From Benincasa hispida (taxonomy: Eukaryota; Streptophyta; Magnoliopsida; Cucurbitales; Cucurbitaceae): DNA of 64,000 nt. How positions within the stretch are numbered: the first letter of the stretch is position 1; every line of letters begins with the position of its first letter. The notes under the pieces were generated by a model that saw only the letters and a list, made by a program, of their open reading frames with translations, searched no databases and had not been told where the DNA came from. This document shows, one piece after another, positions 22,680 to 33,369 of the stretch. A program made the position numbers and the translations under genes. The DNA lies in the NCBI RefSeq assembly GCF_009727055.1, contig NC_052354.1:45995832-46059831 (forward strand). The letters are read 5' to 3'.

Positions 22680-23660
22680 CGAAGCGTCACAATGCTTGAA
22701 AATAGCATTGCAATGCTGCAGCGCGCATTGGAAAGCGTAAAGCAGGCGTTGCAATGATGCGTCCAATGCTTGGTTATGCCGTGGGTTGCACAAATTTCTA
22801 CTAAGGTTAAAATTGCTTAAGTATGGTATGTTGGGGATGTTAGAACCATTAAAAAAACGTATGACAACCAAAAATGATTTATCATTATTGGTATAAATTA
22901 TCTTTAAATGTAATTTTAGGTCATAGGATCGAACTCTTACTCTCTAATTTACGGTGTATTACCTTTTTTTTAAAAAAAATGTACAAGCACTTTGTTAGTT
23001 GAACTACGCTCTTGTTGGCATTTACGACGTATTACTCAAAGAAAAAAAATGAACTTTTATAATTATGTTTATTTGATTAAGAAAACAATAGATAAACAGA
23101 ATCACTATCTTTAATAGTGTTTATAGTGACATAATTGGATTTTATTTTGTTAGGGAAATATCTCTAACTTTCTATATTAATTATAATAATTGAAAAGTAT
23201 AATTTATTCTAGTAATTCAACTGATAGAAACTTATATGTTGTAATTAAACATAGAAATGAAATTATGAAATTCGATTTAACTGGTTTCCTTATATGTCAA
23301 TCGTTGCAGCGTTGCAATGATTGGTAGAAGCATTGCAACACTGAGTGTTCTATCTTTCAAAATTGAAGTGCAAGCGTTGAGATGCATTGGAACACTGGCG
23401 ATGACCCAACTTCCTCATGACGCTTGGGGCAGCGTTGCAACGCTGCCCTATACTTGATGCTACTGCCTTACATCATCGAATGAGCGTTAGACTTAGGCTT
23501 ATGAAGAGCATTGCAACGCTGAGCATTTTTCCAGAAACTTACTACTCGATGCTCGATGACTCGATACTCGATGCTCAACGCTTGTTTACTTGGTAGAATT
23601 TTACTCGATAATACTCGATAGCCTTTTACTCAATGGTACTGGATGAGGCTCGATGGCTAA
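22680..23660. repeat. GCGTTGCAACGC and ACTCGATG word arrays in the gypsy 3' LTR
   Basis: Two kinds of short words are repeated. One is near GC(A/G)TTGCAACGCTG (for example 22705-22760, 23305-23345, 23430-23445, 23508-23522). The other is near (A/G)CTCGATG(A/C) in a dense run at about 23544-23670. The equivalent region of the 5' LTR (34085-34560) has the same pattern with small differences. GTTGCAAC is itself palindromic. The arrays are in U3, upstream of the TATA-like box in the element's orientation. Confidence 0.75.
22860..23030 (-). mobile_element. Probable tRNA-derived SINE inserted in the LTR
   Basis: This lies inside a block (about 22805-23290) that is absent from the paired LTR. Read on the minus strand it has GAGCGTAGTTCAACTAAC (about 23018-23000), resembling an RNA polymerase III A box. 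About 75 bases later comes GAGTTCGATCC (about 22928-22938), a near-perfect B box. That layout is typical of plant tRNA-derived SINEs. I could not define the SINE tail or a target duplication, and the rest of the inserted block is unexplained. Confidence 0.55.
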
Positions 23661-23863
23661 TTATACTCGATGGTAATTTGGTAATTTCAAGTCCTTTGAA
23701 GGCTAGATGCTTATATCAACTCCAAATTGCTTCAAATGAACCCGTTCGACTCTAAATCGCCAAATTTACCTCTTGATTGCTCGGTAGGGAAATAACATGT
23801 AAAATAGGATAACGAGCTCGAATTAAGCGAGGAGTAATAGCTCTTTTTGAGAGTTAACGAACA

Positions 23864-25310
23864 CCCCCAACTTAAGACTTGATCGTCCCGAGTAAGATTA
23901 TAACACTCAGTCATGGAAATTGATAAGAATATTGTTCACTCCATTCATCAAATCCTTTTTCTAATCTCAACAGTCTTAAGGGTCACATCACATATCAAAA
24001 TCAAACAATCACTCAATTGAGTCTTATTATAAAAGGTTATTTTTCAATCAAAGCTATGTATGAATGAAACACTAAGACATGTAACTTTTTCGTAAATCGA
24101 AAAGAACCCGAAAAAGTTTTATCCTACTCTCATTTCATCTTCCCTCTACTCTGGCTCGATCATCAGCTTGAGACATACTGTTATTGCATATCAAAGAGTA
24201 ACACTATCTAGGAATACCTAAAACTCATGCACACAAAACGTAGAAGGCATCGGTTTTACCTAGAGGGCTAGCTTTCACACCCAACCATTGAGAACTTATC
24301 ATTCTTTTCTCACAGGCCCTAACTGGACACGACGGAGGTAGCTCTTTTCACCTCTATCCATGCACACACGTACCTATATATATATATATATATATATATA
24401 TTGCAGGCATACTGATTATCCCTCATATATGCATTTTTTTTAGAAGAGAAAAGCAACTAGTATAATTCTCTTTTATTTTTTTGTCTCACACGCAGGGTTA
24501 TCATTTTCTCACTATCTAGTTTTACTCTTCGACACTAAAAGTTTCTCCCGAGCCAATAGGGGGCCTTTCAAGGTAACAATGAAAATCCAAGATGGACAAT
24601 CCTTTTCTAAGATTTTAAGGGATTTAAAACAGAAAAATTTTCAACCTAGGTTCATTTTACATGGTTCTCATGAAATTTGTTTTTATAAAAAGCTCAAAAT
24701 TGTGAAAATTACTCTTTTTTTTTTCTTTTTTCTTTTTTTTTAAGAAAAAGCAACCCATTTAGTGCGTCATCAAATTGTCATTGAAAGGAAACGACAAACA
24801 GAGCAAAAAATAAAAAATAAAAAATAAAAAATCAAGCATTCAACATGACAGAAATTTCAGATTTTCAATCAAATTATCAAATCACACGAATCATGCTTCG
24901 CCCACCCCCAACTTAAAAACTATGCATTGTCCTCAATGTATATTCAGGTTTTAACTCATGCTAAGGACAAAAAGAAAAAGGGCAAGAGGGAACAGAAAAA
25001 CTCCCCTGAATTTTTGGGCACAAGCATGGACATTTGAAAACATTCATTCAAGAGCCAGAATTGTGATTCTCCTAAGAAGAAAAGTAAATGAAATCAACCT
25101 CTCTTTCATTAAAAGGAAAATGAAAGAAACAAAACAAAACAAAGAAAGAAAACAAAAGAAATTCAAAGTCTTGGTTGCCTTCAGGTAGTGCAACATTTAA
25201 CGTCTTTTGCTCGACGCCTAGTGATGCGGGCTCAAGTGATAGAAGGTGGAGTCAACATGAAGCTTGAGCAAACAACGTTGAATTCTCCTACATTGAAAAT
25301 TTTAAGGTGG
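23864..25310 (-). other. 3' untranslated region of the nested gypsy element, with polypurine tracts
   Basis: The minus strand reads CTTAAGTTGGGGG directly before the LTR (23864-23876), the polypurine tract that primes plus-strand synthesis. A second one (AAGTTGGGGGTGGGCG) lies at about 24899-24914. Between them are AT-rich DNA and a (TA)n tract at about 24376-24402. No gene is seen. An A-rich open frame on the plus strand at 24958-25188 is not convincing. Confidence 0.7.
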
Positions 25311-25317
25311 TGCCTGT

Positions 25318-26600
25318 TCACTTTGAACTCCTTCCCCATCTCAGATTCCTAATCTCCACTGCACCATAAGGAAACAAGTTAATAATCTCAAAGGGACCAA
25401 GCCATTTAGATTTCAGTTTACCGGGCATAAGTGATAGCTTTGGATTGTAGAGCAACACTTTTTTTCCAACTCGAAATTCCTTCCTCAAGAGACCCTTATC
25501 ATGTATTAATTTTGACTTTTTGTTGTACATTCTTGAGTTCTCATAGGCTTCCCAAGCGTAGTTCCTCCAATTCCTGAAGTTCCAATAGTCTCTCCTCACC
25601 GGCTTGGGCTAGGCTCATATTACATTGCTTGACAGCCAATATGCTCTACGCTCAATTTCGATTGGTAGATGGCATGCCTTACCATAGACAAGCTTAAAGG
25701 GCATTGTTCCAATAGGAGTTTTCAATGCAGTTCTGTAGGCCCAAAGGGAATCGTCAAGGCACGTGTTTCAATCTTTTCTGGTTGGGTTGACATTTTTTTA
25801 CAGGATACTTTTGACCTCACGATTTGATATTTCAGCTTGTCCGTTTGTTTGAGGGTGGTATGGAGTGGCAACTTGATGATGAACTCTATACTTCCTCATG
25901 AGTGCCTCAATGGTTTAATTGCAAAAATGAGTACCCTAAACACTAATTATAGCTCGAGGTATGCTAAACCTAGAAAAGATGTTAGCTCTTAAGAAACCTA
26001 AAACCACGACAACATTGTTAGTCCTAGTGTGGATTGCCTCAACCCACTTCGAAACATAATCAACTGTCAAAAGAATATATAAGAAACCATATGAAGAGGG
26101 AAAGGGGTCCATGAAATTCGTGCCCCGTACATCAAAAATTTCACACATCAAGATAGAATTTAATGGCAACTCATTCCTCATAGACAAAGATCCTAATCTT
26201 TGACACCTCTCACAAGACTTATAGAATGCAAAATAGTCAGCGAACAGTGAATTTCAAATCAACGCACTATCCAAAACTTTCATAGCAGTTCTCCTAGGAC
26301 TAAAATGCTCACCATAGGCCATCTCACGGCATAATGTAAGCACATATTCAAACTTCTCATCTGGGACACATCACCTAATGATTTGGTCAGAATAAATCTT
26401 CCAAAGGTATGGTGGATCCCAAACAAAATACTTTAAGTCACTCCTTAATTTGGCCTTCCTAGAACTAGGCAAGTCGTAAGGGAACTTACCAGTAACCAGG
26501 AAACTCACCATGTCAACAGACCATGGGGTGGGTGTGGCAATCTGGAAGAAGAACTCATCTGGAAAATCCTCTCGTATAGGCACAGGGTCCTCTTCTTATA
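25318..26600 (-). pseudogene. Gypsy integrase, decayed
   Basis: Read on the minus strand. First comes the segment before integrase, ending DPPYLWKIYSDQIIR (about 26371). Then comes a His/Cys zinc-binding region with CERCQRLG (about 26200) and a core segment NFMDPFPSSYGFLYIL..VDYVSKWVEA (about 26130-26025), where the first catalytic Asp lies in 'DVRGTNFMDPF'. The C-terminal part has LIHDKGLLRKEFRVGKKVLL and LKSKWLGPFEI (about 25510-25385). Frame breaks and stops separate the parts, at about 25600, 25930 and 26370. The middle of the core (about 25600-25930) is recognisable only in pieces. Confidence 0.85.
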
Positions 26601-26639
26601 CTATCCTGCTCAAATGGTCACCAACCAAGTTTTTTACTC

Positions 26640-27760
26640 CCTTTCTATCCTTGATAGTCAAATTGAATTCTTGAAGGAGGAGCATCCAACGCACAAGTTG
26701 GGGCTTTGACTCCTTCATGGTCATCAGGTACCTGAGAGCAAAGTGATCAGTAAAGATCGTAACAGGAAAACCAAGAATGTAAGAATGAAATTTATCAAGA
26801 GTAAAACGATAGACAGAAATTCTTTCTCAGTCATGGTGTAATTAATCTGGGTAGGATTTAGGGTTCTTGATGCAAAGCATATGACGTGACTCTTCTTATC
26901 GATCCTTTGTCCTAATACCGCTCCCATAATTTGCTAGCATCGCACATGACCTCGAACAGTACATTCCATCTTGGAGGATGAAAAATTAGGGTGGTGGTCA
27001 GCTTCTCCTTTAAAGTGTCAAAGGCCTCCTGAAACTTCTTGTAAAAATCAAATGGAACATTCTTCTGAAGCAATGTCGATAGCGGTATACTAACTTCGAA
27101 AAATCCTTGATGAAACGCCTGTAGAAACTTGCGCTACCAAGAAAAGAATGAATCTCCCTAACACATGTAAGATAGGAGAGGTTAGCAATAATATCTATCT
27201 TAGTCTTGTCTACCATAATTCCCTTTGCAGAAACTAGATATCCTAAAACAATCCCATGAGAAGCCACAAAATGACATTTTTCATAATTCAATACAAGGTT
27301 AGCCTCAATTCATTGTCTCAATACTAAACTAAGATTATGCAATCAATCCTCAAAAGACTCTTCGTAAATCGTAAAATCATCCATCAACACCTCTATGCAC
27401 TTTTCTATAAAATCGAAAATCTACTCATCATACGACTTTAGAACATACCTGGGGCATTATAAAGCCCAAATGATATCCTTCTAAAGGCATACATGCCATA
27501 AGTGTAGGTGAACGTGGTCTTTTCCTGGCCTTCTTGGGCGATGGGGATTTGGTAGAATCCAGAGAANNNNNNNNNNNNNNNCCACCATTTGATCCAGAAA
27601 AGGTATAGGAAAGTGATCTTTTTTGGTTACCTCGTTGAGCTTTCGAAAATTGATGCACATTCTCCACCCGTTTTGTACACGCATTGGCACCATCTCAACC
27701 TTATCGTTCTCCACAATTGTCATATCGGACTTTTTGGGGACAACATGGATAGGACTTACC
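26640..27760 (-). pseudogene. Gypsy reverse transcriptase and RNase H, decayed and gapped
   Basis: On the minus strand: RT with GWRMCINFRKLNEVTKKDHF (about 27685-27625), PFLDQMV, an assembly gap, QIPIAQEGQEKTTF (about 27550-27510), and LMDD as the catalytic motif (about 27369-27386). It continues with NYEKCHFVASHGIVLGYLV (about 27290-27230) and SFLGSASFYRRFIKDFSK (about 27145-27090). RNase H follows with MGAVLGQR..HVICFASRTLN and a MTEKE segment (about 26927-26820). Stops and frameshifts lie between the blocks. The 15-N gap replaces about 15 codons between PFLDQMV and the following block. Confidence 0.85.
27567..27581. other. Assembly gap (15 N)
   Basis: Fifteen unresolved bases in the reverse transcriptase of the nested gypsy element. 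Related proteins have roughly 15 residues between the flanking motifs, so the true gap is probably nearer 45 bases than 15. Confidence 0.95.
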
Positions 27761-29221
27761 CATTTGCTGTCAGGATCTGGATAAATAATTCTGGCTTTAT
27801 TGACCTTGATAATTTATTTGAGAACGACATCTTTCAAGTTGGGATTGAGCCTTCTGAGGGCTGGATTGTGGGCATGGCTTCTTCCTCTAGAGTTATCCTA
27901 TGCACGCAAAGAGAAAGGCTTACTCCCTTGAGATCTTTTAGAGTCCACCCAATGGCCTCCTTATAAGTTTTTAGAGTTTCAACTAGGGATTCCTCTTGGG
28001 CAGGCATCAACTCCCTAGAGATTATGACTGGAAAGGTGTTCCCTTCTCCTAGGTACACATATTACAGATGGCTAAGGAGAGCCTTCAGCTCAATCCTTTG
28101 TACCTACAAATCAAGAATATTGAAGTCAGAAGAAGATTCTTCTAATTTTCTAACATTAACAACAAAAAAAGATAAATCATGCGAATCATGCGAATCCAGA
28201 TCAATGCATGGAGAAATCAACATGTCAGAATTATCATCATCATACAACACAATATCATCTATAACATAATGTGCCTCAATCAAACACAAGGACAAATATT
28301 CCTCAAGGAATTTCATGGCATCATATATGTTAAAAGAAACAACTTCCCCATGAAATTTTACAATAGACACCCCTTGTCTACATCTATTTTTGTCTTTGCA
28401 GTTTTCATGAAGGGCCTACCTAACAAAATTGTAGAAGATGAAGGCATAGAAATTTCATCCATTTTTAATATATAGAAATCGACTGGGAAAATCAAGTCCT
28501 TAACTTACAACAGTATATCCTCAACAATCCCTAAAGGTTGGATATAAGATCTATCAGCTAGTTGGATGCGTACAACAGTTTTTTGTAGACCATTCAATTT
28601 TAAATCCTTATAAACATGATAGGGCATGACATTAATAGAGGCTCCTAGATCTAGCATGGCATGACAAATGACTCTATTACCAATAGTGCAGGACAAAGTG
28701 GACATACCTAGATCTCGACATTTTTCAGGTAAATTATGTTTCAAGAGAGCCGATACATTCTTACTTACCACTAGCTTTTCTTTATCTTTACCTGTCCTCT
28801 TTTTGGTGCACAACTTCTTAAGGAATTTAGCATACCTGGGGATCTGTTGGATTGTGTTCAAGAGAGGAATATTTATCTGAACCTTTTTGAACATCTTGAT
28901 CAACTCCTCATCCCTATGTTCTTGTTTTGGTCTTGCTAGCCTACTAGGAAATGGAGCTTTAGGAATATAAGGTTCAACAGAAGGTGAAGGATGAGTACTT
29001 ACCTTGGGGGTAGATGGTTGTGCTTCAAATTTGTCCTCATTGTTCTCAACTTCTTTGTTGGACTTACCAGGTGGAGATGTGTTGTTTGATAGAAGCTCCT
29101 TACCACTTCTTAGCATGATGGCACTAACGTTGGCGTGGTCTAGTTGTACAGGTAACTTCTTTGTACCCTTGTTCTCTATTCGACTCACTACAGTAGCTAA
29201 ATGTGTGACCTGAGTCCCTAG
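27761..29221 (-). pseudogene. Gypsy Gag C-terminus and protease region, decayed
   Basis: The 227-codon minus-strand frame at 29188-28505 begins in a Gag-Pol linker with SAIMLRSGKEL, a common plant gypsy motif. It runs through a Pro-rich and Lys-rich stretch and reaches an aspartic protease segment CHAMLDLGASINVMP (about 28650), where the usual D-S/T-G is DLG. In related elements a segment near LLGRPF follows (about 28430). Further frames at 28370-28104 and 28058-27834 carry the spacer before RT, including PVIISREL and a KEAIGWTLKDLKGVS segment. The zinc-knuckle part of Gag expected upstream of 29188 is missing. Its place is taken by opposite-strand DNA. Confidence 0.8.
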
Positions 29222-29750
29222 TTTTGAACTGGGAAAAATGCCACTTTATGGTGGAAGAAGGTATAGTTCTAGGTCACAAAATCTCTAAAGCAGGATTCGA
29301 AGTTGATCAAGCAAAGATCGACACAATTTTCAAGTTACCCCCACCAGTGAACGTAAAAACACTTAGGAGCTTCCTGGGACACATTGGGTTTTATAGAAGA
29401 TTTATTCGCAAATTCTTCCAGATTGCAAGGCCCCTGAGTGCACTCCTTGAAGCTGACTGAGAATATAACTTTGATGGCGCATGCACCAAAGCATTCAACA
29501 CATTGAAAGATGCGCTCATCTCCGCACCCATTTTGATTGCGCCAGATTGGATGCAACCATTTGCGTTGATGTGCGATGCCAGCGGATATGCTGTGGGCGT
29601 AAGTATTAAGTCAGCATAAGGACAAGGTATTGCATCCTATTTAATTATGCAAGTAACAAATTGAACACGCGCAGGAAAAACTATACAACCACAGAGAAGG
29701 AAATGCTCGCAGTTGTATTTGCACTGGAGAAATTTTCGACAGTGCTTAAT
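29222..29750 (+). pseudogene. Gypsy RT-RNase H fragment in opposite orientation
   Basis: Plus-strand frame starting inside RT with NWEKCHFMVEEGIVLGHKIS and running through LRSFLGHIGFYRRFI (about 29365-29410) and ARPLSALLEAD. A stop at 29458 is followed in the same frame by FALMCDASGYAVG (about 29560-29600, RNase H start) and then a frameshift. It is homologous to the minus-strand segment at about 27290. Because it begins mid-RT, it is not the end of an intact inserted element. Confidence 0.85.
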
Positions 29751-30881
29751 CGAATTCAAACAATGACATCTAATTCTTTGATTCTTGTACAAGCACAAAA
29801 TTTTGTATTGCGTTAATTTGTAATTAATTGTACACTTTGTTAATATTCAATACAATGAGTACATATTCACTCTTTTTTTTGCCTGTGCTCTTTTTCTTAT
29901 CATCTTTGTCAATATTTTGCGATATTCTCAATCTTTTACTTTTGTGTTCTTCATTGCGTTGCTAATGATGTAATATATGTTTATACTTAGAAACATTTCC
30001 CATACTTAGAAAATTCAAACTAACACTTAGTTAATTCTTAGTTTAGCAAGTATTTACCTTTTATCTTTCAAAGTTCTGTTCAAATCTTCTTTTTCAAACT
30101 TTCTTCTAAGTGATTGTCTATTCTCTCCAAACAATGCAATGAGGACCTTGCTCATTTTTAAATTTGGGGGTGGGGAAGGTCTGAGCAGATGAGATCAAGA
30201 ATATGCAGTATTTAAAGAAAATGCGTTCAGATTCCAAAATATATATATATATATATATATATAATAATTCATACAAATCTCCAATGTCAGCGGAAGGGAA
30301 ACCCTTAAAAATGTTCCAACCCGATAAGAAGTTTAGTTGTGAAAGGAAGTCCTGTTCGTAGTTGGATGTTCGTATGACACCCGTAGGAGCAAGCCAAAAC
30401 GAAGGTGGGTTTCCAAGAACAACGCAATATGAAATAGAAAAAAATAAATGCAAGAGACAACTCCTCTGAAATTCATGAGTTAAAGTTGAAATTGGCACAC
30501 AACCATAGTTGGATATTCACATGACACCCATAGGGACAGGCCAAAACGAAGGGTGTAACCATGACCAACAGTCTCTAAATAAATAACGCAAAGTTTTGAT
30601 CACTGTGTATAGATACATCGAGTTGTTTTGACAAGAAGAGAAAAACATTATATTGTGAAAAAATTAGAAAAGCATTTTTTAGCAGAAATTTGTTATATAG
30701 AAGAATAAAGTAGGGCTTTGTTAAGAATTAGCAAGGATAGGAGGAAATTGCGATGTCAAGTAATGTGCCTATGTGTAACATTCAGAGCAACCAATCAACG
30801 CAAAAATATAGGATAGAAATTAAGCTTTATTGCCTAAGTAGAAGATATGCTTGAGGACAAGCATATATCTAAACTGGGGGG
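29751..30881 (+). other. 3' untranslated region of the plus-strand gypsy piece
   Basis: No gene is seen. It contains a (TA)n tract (30239-30263). It also has a duplicated block around 'agttggatgttcgtatgac' and 'gccaaaacgaagg' (about 30358-30406), with a second copy at about 30505-30555. It ends in a polypurine tract AAACTGGGGGG (30871-30881), directly before an LTR start. Confidence 0.65.
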
Positions 30882-32690
30882 TGTGATAACTTGTAGAAAT
30901 ACAAGTTATTTATACTGCCTTATCTAGATATTGCGGCCAAAAGATAGTAAATATGCGTCAATTGTATGAAAATTAGCTTCGAAATACATTAATTATGAAT
31001 TATCGCAATTACACCCACTAACATCTTTAAGTTTGAAGAAAAGGAGATTTTACTTTGTTTTGCAGGAAACCGATTCACCGCTTGCGCTCAAGGCTCAAGA
31101 AGAACTGATCAACGCATCTCTGTCACATTGCGCTCGTCAATCAACAATGAAGATACGATTAACGCAATGACGGTAGTTGATCCAGAGTTGACTTTCAATC
31201 GCATGCGGTAATAAAAACAACACCGCATGCGAACACTTGATCGAAGGATGCGGCTGAGAAACGCAAAAGCGGAGGATTGAGACACGTGTACGACTAACGA
31301 TTATGCAGAATTGACGGTCTGATTGCATAACATAAGGAATAATATCCCTCCATCTTCGGAATTTTCATAACAACAAGTGGGACCACAAGGTCGGAGTCAA
31401 AGATCCTCACCTATAAATACCCCATAAATTTCAAAGAAAACTTATGCTACTGGATACGGGGTTAATTGCTGCTAAAGTGTTGAGAGGAAAGGTTGAGCTA
31501 AGTGCTTAACTGAAAAAATCCAGGAAGAAGACGAGACAAGGCCAAGAGGTGAGTCTCAATTCTATTCTGTCGAATACCCACTGAGAAGCTCTGTGCTGAG
31601 AACCCTGTTATCGGTTGAGCAAGCCTGAGAGGGAAGCTCATCTATCCATCTGATCCATCCAATCCGACAAGCAGATCTCCACCCAAATCTGTGCCAAGAC
31701 GTTGGCACTTGTTTACATCTATTCTATCTCTTTTCATCATTGTATTTCACTTTCTTTATCCTTTCATTCACAAACCATGTATCAAACGCTTAATAGACAT
31801 ATTAAATGTTTTGATTGCTTTCATATTCCATTTTCTGTCTACTTCCTTTCTTCCATGAATCACTTTCTTCATGATGTCTTCTTAATCCCCTGATAGTTAA
31901 TATGAATTAAATGAGTACTTAACTTGTGTTAAAGAGATAACTGCGTTTAGCTAAAGCATGCTAGACGACACCTTCACCTGTGAGAGCAGAAGTGAAGATG
32001 CCATTCTGATCTATCGAGAGAAAGTTAGAAGAATGTGTTAAGTAAAGTGAGTAGTACTTCCAGACATGGAAGCAACCTTGTGTTCATTACGTTTGTCTTT
32101 GATTTACCACAGACATGTGGGAGCGCGGTCAATCACTGAGAGGTATACACCAAGAGAAAAGCATAACCGTACTTATAACTTCGACGCAATTAAGAAACTT
32201 GCGCTGTTTATATTAGTTATCTTTCTCTTTCTGTTTGTACATAAGACTTGCCGTCACATTCCTTGTTCTTTGCATAACCTTCACAGCCAGCCTGGACGCC
32301 AACATCTTGTATCATGAAGCCTGTATCTTGTATCATCTAGCTTAGGTTTACTGTACTTATTTTATTATCGCATTTTACTGCTTTCTATCGCAACTTTTAT
32401 ATACTTGTACAAAACACTCTTTAAAGATTGAAAAACCTGGTCGCAGATACCACGAACATACCACAATAACCTCAAACAGTCCCTTTGTTCGACCTCAGAT
32501 CACACAGATAAACTTGAGGTGGAATTACACTTGGTTCCAACATAAGGAAACTTGTGACAACGCAAGGCATACTACCAGAATATTCATAAATAACGCATAT
32601 CGAATATTCATAAATAACGCATATCTAGAAGTAGTATCACATATTTGTATCAGCACATTGTTTAAGATTATTTTTTGCGTTACAAGTTCC
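30882..32690 (+). mobile_element. LTR of the plus-strand gypsy piece
   Basis: Starts TGTGATAACTTGTAGAAATA directly after the polypurine tract, so it is the 3' LTR of a plus-strand gypsy element. It has 'cctataaatacccc' at about 31411-31424, a plus-strand TATA-like box. Near the right end is a 24-base direct repeat (CGAATATTCATAAATAACGC and following) at about 32578-32625. I place the right edge near the GCGTTACA at about 32678-32685, but this is uncertain. The minus-strand gag of the host element resumes by 32777. Confidence 0.6.
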
Positions 32691-32776
32691 TGTCATTGGT
32701 AAGCAAACCATTATAAAAGTATTGGATTAGTAATTGATCAGAAATTTGGTGATGGAGGAAACTAGTACATAAGCGT

Positions 32777-33357
32777 TTATACCGTTCTCAAATACTCAAA
32801 TAAAGACTCACCCACAAACTGTTTTATACCATAAATATCCTTCCTTATAGAATGGGCTCTAGAAGCCAGAATTTTTTTTTCAAGAAATTTCTTTTTAAGT
32901 TCATTCCAAGTAGTGATTGACCCTGGAGCCAAGTAGTACAACCAAACCTTGGTGTCATCTTGTAGTGAAAAAGGAAATGCCCTAAGGTTTAGTTGCTCTT
33001 CTGTGACTCCGTGGGGTCTCATACTTACACAAACCATATGGAATTTTTTGATGTGTTTGTGGGGGTTCTCCCCTGCATGCCCTTTGAATGTTGGCAATAG
33101 ATTGATCAGCCTCGGTTTGAGTTCGAATGGCACTGTGTAGGTGGAAATACGATGCACAAGGGCTACTAATCCATGTCAGGTTCTGCTAACTCCCTTAAGG
33201 TCTTCTCATGAACTGCTTCTGCTATTGTTGTGTTGTCAGCAACTTCTAGATTTTCTGCCTTTGGGATTTCTTTTCTGTGTCTCCTTCAGATTCTCTTCTC
33301 TTCCTGGTCAATATCTGCAAGAAAAACAAAATTTGCACTCCCAAAGGAGTTGGTCAT
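32777..33357 (-). pseudogene. Gypsy Gag, N-terminal part
   Basis: The minus strand from the ATG at 33357 reads MTNSFGSANFVF and soon meets stops. From about 33160 it has the retrotransposon Gag core: LPTFKGHAGENPHKHIKKFH, FPFSLQDDTKVWLYYLAPGS (about 32985-32925) and WNELKKKFLEKK. It stops at 32777 (...FEYLRTV), before the zinc knuckle. The continuation of this element is at 29221 and below, beyond the opposite-strand piece. Confidence 0.85.
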
Positions 33358-33369
33358 AAACCAAAGGGA

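Larger units (their letters stand above)
21769..23863 (-). mobile_element. 3' LTR of the nested gypsy element
   Basis: On the minus strand it begins TGTTCGTTAACTCTC at 23863, immediately after a polypurine tract, and ends near 21769. It matches 33390-34759 over the 'caaaaagagctatta' start, the 'cgatgctcgatgactcgatac' block, the GCGTTGCAACGC array, the minus-strand TATA-like box CCTATAAATAAGG (22665-22677) and the 'cttataccacaa' end block. It is longer than the 5' LTR by a block at about 22250-22530 and an insertion at about 22805-23290. The exact 3' end is uncertain because the two LTRs diverge beyond 'ctcgagaag'. Confidence 0.75.
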
